Shown here: positions 5,135 through 7,009 of the stretch, one piece after another
How positions within the stretch are numbered: the stretch's first letter is position 1
Layout: every line of letters starts with the position of its first letter
NCBI GenBank assembly: GCA_030596465.1
Contig: JAUVJW010000100.1
Location: 1 to 7,009 of the forward strand
Length of the DNA stretch: 7,009 nt
Direction: 5' to 3'
From: Candidatus Fermentibacteraceae bacterium
GTDB lineage: Bacteria; Fermentibacterota; Fermentibacteria; Fermentibacterales; JCC-6
Notes under the pieces: model-generated
Database searches by the model: none
What the model was told of the DNA's origin: nothing
Seen by the model: the letters and a program-made list of their open reading frames with translations, nothing else
Position numbers and translations under genes: made by a program

Positions 5135-6031
5135 ATGAAATCGATGAAAATTCTCCTTGAAGCAATGAGAGTTAAAGCGTGGACAAAGAGTTTCTTTGTT
5201 TTCGCGGCTCTTATTTTTGGTAAAGTATGGTCTCTCAGGGCTCTTGAGGAAACAACCCTGGCAGCTCTGGGTTTTGGTCTGATTGCCTCGACGATCTACC
5301 TTGTGAACGACTCTGTCGATAGAAGGAAAGACAGACTGCACCCGGAAAAGCGTACCAGACCCATTGCTTCAGGCAGGCTCTCTGTGCGCAAAGCTGTTAT
5401 CGCTGCTGCGGTTCTTGCGACAGGTACGCTGGTTACAGCGTGGATATTTGCTCCAATGCTGGCTCTTGTTTATTCTGTATATCTTGTAAAACAACTCGCA
5501 TACTCTTTCGGTCTGAAGAACATTGTAATACTTGACTGTATCCTGATTGCCCTTGGTTTTGTTCTCAGGGCACTGGCTGGTGTCGCGGTTTTATACGATT
5601 CCGGTGAATTGATTACTCTTTCTCCATGGCTTGTGATATGCACTTTCTTTCTGGCTTCTCTTCTTGCCTTCGCCAAAAGAAGACACGAACTTATTTCCAT
5701 GGGCAGTGATGCAATAGAACATCGACAGAATCTGAAAGACTACTCTGTTCCCCTGCTCGATCAGGTAATCGGAATAAGCGCGGCAGCCAGTATTCTCGGA
5801 TACTCAATCTATACAGTGAGCGACAGAACTGCTGAATTTGTTTCTCCTTACCTGTGGGTCACGATACCGTTTGTGGCTTACGGAGTCTTCAGGTATCTGT
5901 TCATTGTTTACAGCATGGGCCTGGGGGGAAGTCCCGATAAAATTCTACGGAAAGATACACCTCTGAAGGTCAATATTCTTCTCTGGGTGGCAACAGTTGT
6001 CGCAGTACTCACCACAAATCCCGCAGGATAA
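5135..6031 (+). CDS. UbiA-superfamily prenyltransferase, probable decaprenyl-phosphate phosphoribosyltransferase-like
   Basis: This is a polytopic membrane enzyme of 298 residues. The closest match from memory is the DPPR synthase branch of UbiA (mycobacterial Rv3806c). That enzyme transfers phosphoribose from PRPP to polyprenyl phosphate as the first committed step toward polyprenyl-phospho-arabinose or -ribose. The Mg-binding aspartate motif NDSVDRRKD (58-66) is followed by the branch-typical RLHPEKRTRPIASG (67-80). A second conserved stretch is YSFGLKNIVILD (123-134), then GFVLRALAGV (141-150), SPWLVICTFFLA (163-174), AKRRHEL (180-186) and IPFVAYGVFRYL (244-255). The N-terminal MRVKAWTKSFFVFAALIF (11-28) also fits. 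ATG 5135 is the first possible start after an in-frame stop at 5105; ATG 5144 is the alternative. No normally spaced ribosome binding site is visible. Its stop overlaps the ispE start (TAATG). The acceptor and product are inferred; no DprE1/DprE2-like partners are in the window. Confidence 0.87.
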   Translation: MKSMKILLEAMRVKAWTKSFFVFAALIFGKVWSLRALEETTLAALGFGLIASTIYLVNDSVDRRKDRLHPEKRTRPIASGRLSVRKAVIAAAVLATGTLVTAWIFAPMLALVYSVYLVKQLAYSFGLKNIVILDCILIALGFVLRALAGVAVLYDSGELITLSPWLVICTFFLASLLAFAKRRHELISMGSDAIEHRQNLKDYSVPLLDQVIGISAAASILGYSIYTVSDRTAEFVSPYLWVTIPFVAYGVFRYLFIVYSMGLGGSPDKILRKDTPLKVNILLWVATVVAVLTTNPAG

Positions 6032-6888
6032 TGCGGAGAATATTCATTGAAGCCCCGGCCAAGATCAATCTTGGTCTTCAAATCACAGGGGTTCGCCCGG
6101 ATGGTTTTCATTCTCTCGAGAGTATTTTTTCAACAGTAACCCTGTCGGACAAAATAGAGGTATCTCTCAACCCCGAAACAACAGGTATCTCACTTGAATG
6201 TTCAGGAATTTTATCCCCCCCGGGGAAGGCCAATCTTGTCTGGAAAACTGCAAAAATATTCATGGACAAAACAACTGTACGGGGCGGTGTTGGCATATCT
6301 CTCCACAAAAGTATTCCCTCTCCCGGAGGTCTGGGGGGAGGCAGCAGCGATGCGGCGGCGGTTCTGATAGCACTGCAGAAGTTAACGCATTCGGAACTAA
6401 ACCTGACAACAATGGCGGAAAGGCTGGGAAGCGATGTCCCTTTCTTTCTGCTGCGTAAAGGATCTGCTCTTGTTACCGGAAGAGGAGAAATTCTCCATCC
6501 GGTTGTTCTTCCCCATTTCCACTGTGTTCTCGTTCACTCAGGGGAAAATATTCCAACACCGGCGGCTTTCAAACTGTGGGACGCACATAAGGGGGACTTG
6601 ACAGAGGCATGCCCTATAAGCAATTATACCGCCCTGAAATTTGGAGCTTGGCATGAGGGTAAGCCTTTCCCTGTCAGACTTGACAACCACTTCCTGACCC
6701 TTCTCCACAGCCGTTTCCCGGGAGTGACCCGTACGGCTGAGGAATTATCCCGGTTAACTGTTAACTGGGGGCTCAGCGGATCCGGACCAACATTCTACGC
6801 GCTCTTCAGGTCCGAGTCTGAAGCAAAGGAAGCGGAGGAGCAACTTACCGGGAAATTCCCGTGGGTGTTCCGTTGTCAATCCAGATAG
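6031..6888 (+). CDS. ispE: 4-diphosphocytidyl-2-C-methyl-D-erythritol kinase
   Basis: This GHMP-superfamily kinase phosphorylates the 2-hydroxyl of CDP-methylerythritol, the fourth step of the cytosolic MEP pathway to IPP and DMAPP. The protein is 285 residues, the normal length. It shows PAKINL (9-14, with the conserved Lys11), the glycine-rich ATP loop PGGLGGGSSDAAA (98-110), GSDVPFF (133-139) with the catalytic Asp135, and LSGSGPTFYALF (248-259). The usual GAGLGGGSS reads PGGLGGGSS here, a mild change. ATG 6031 shares its A with the TAA stop of the upstream gene. AGGA lies only 2 nt before it, so initiation probably depends on coupling. The gene is nine bases upstream of a tRNA. The upstream prenyltransferase probably uses a lipid derived from this pathway. 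Confidence 0.97.
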   Translation: MRRIFIEAPAKINLGLQITGVRPDGFHSLESIFSTVTLSDKIEVSLNPETTGISLECSGILSPPGKANLVWKTAKIFMDKTTVRGGVGISLHKSIPSPGGLGGGSSDAAAVLIALQKLTHSELNLTTMAERLGSDVPFFLLRKGSALVTGRGEILHPVVLPHFHCVLVHSGENIPTPAAFKLWDAHKGDLTEACPISNYTALKFGAWHEGKPFPVRLDNHFLTLLHSRFPGVTRTAEELSRLTVNWGLSGSGPTFYALFRSESEAKEAEEQLTGKFPWVFRCQSR

Positions 6889-6897
6889 AATTGGAAT

Positions 6898-6972
6898 TGG
6901 GGCGTCGTCAAATGGCAAGACACAGGGTTTTGGTCCCTGCATTTGGAGGTTCGAATCCTCCCGCCCCAGCCA
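6898..6972 (+). tRNA. tRNA-Gln (anticodon TTG)
   Basis: A complete cloverleaf can be drawn. Acceptor stem TGGGGCG (6898-6904) pairs with CGCCCCA (6962-6968). The D stem is GTC/GAC (6907-6909, 6919-6921) with GG in the loop. Anticodon stem CAGGG/CCCTG (6923-6927, 6935-6939) encloses loop TTTTGGT, with anticodon TTG at 6930-6932. T stem GGAGG/CCTCC (6945-6949, 6957-6961) encloses TTCGAAT. Discriminator G6969 and an encoded CCA (6970-6972) follow. The U1-A72 pair is a classic tRNA-Gln identity feature. It reads CAA and, by wobble, CAG. It begins 9 nt after the ispE stop with no clear promoter, so it is probably excised from the ispE transcript. Confidence 0.97.
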
Positions 6973-7002
6973 GCTTTCCCATCAGAAACGAAAGGAATAG
7001 TA

Positions 7003-7009
7003 ATGCCGA
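7003..7009 (+). CDS. Start of an unidentified gene (two codons visible)
   Basis: ATG CCG A begins at 7003 with AAAGGA (6991-6996) 6 nt upstream, 30 nt after the tRNA. Only Met-Pro can be read, so the product cannot be identified. In several Deltaproteobacteria, as I recall, ispE and tRNA-Gln are followed by prs (ribose-phosphate pyrophosphokinase). That would fit because PRPP is the donor of the DPPR-synthase-type enzyme upstream, but this is conjecture. Confidence 0.5.

Noticed and set aside
5006..5341. Upstream extension of the phosphate transporter frame to 5341
   Set aside because: The extension crosses the divergent promoter region and the start of the UbiA-like gene, and would bury a good signal peptide in the middle of the protein.

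Overview
This window is dense bacterial chromosome with no mobile element, CRISPR array or rRNA. A six-gene operon runs leftward from about position 5061 off the left edge. A shorter rightward unit starts near 5135 and runs off the right edge. They diverge from a 129-bp intergenic region at 5006-5134, the only sizeable non-coding stretch. All stops are standard (TAA, TAG and TGA all used), G+C looks like roughly 45-50 % by eye, and Shine-Dalgarno sites are strong.

Leftward operon, in order of transcription: a Na+/phosphate cotransporter (NptA/PNaS type, C-terminal PhoU-like domain) with an unusual secreted Ig-like N-terminus; a 76-residue DUF3006-type protein; rsmI (16S rRNA C1402 2'-O-methyltransferase, short form); a CDP-alcohol phosphatidyltransferase resembling phosphatidylinositol-phosphate synthase; ino1 (inositol-3-phosphate synthase); and the first half of tmk (thymidylate kinase). 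Most junctions overlap or are a few bases long, so translation is probably coupled. Four of the six genes appear to start with TTG or GTG. The phosphatidyltransferase and Ino1 form a metabolic pair: Ino1 makes the inositol phosphate that a PIP synthase joins to CDP-diacylglycerol. Both look strikingly like the actinobacterial enzymes.

Rightward unit: a UbiA-superfamily membrane prenyltransferase most like decaprenyl-phosphate phosphoribosyltransferase, ispE (MEP isoprenoid pathway) overlapping it by one base, a tRNA-Gln(TTG) nine bases after ispE, and the first two codons of another gene. IspE helps make the isoprenoid from which polyprenyl phosphate, the expected UbiA-type substrate, is built.

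The intergenic region holds a perfect 8-bp inverted repeat (TTATCACA-N13-TGTGATAA) lying over candidate -35 elements of both divergent promoters. It is the best candidate regulatory site here.

Organism: the MEP pathway, RsmI, tRNA-Gln with encoded CCA and Shine-Dalgarno-led genes indicate a bacterium. The moderate G+C, the frequent TTG/GTG starts and the mixture of actinobacterial-type lipid genes with an ispE/tRNA-Gln arrangement remembered from Deltaproteobacteria suggest a little-cultured, possibly Gram-negative lineage (FCB-group or a related candidate phylum). That placement is a low-confidence inference. No wholly new system is evident. The most unusual items are the Ig-fused phosphate transporter, the divergent operator, and the co-location of PI-lipid and polyprenyl-phosphoribose enzymes.
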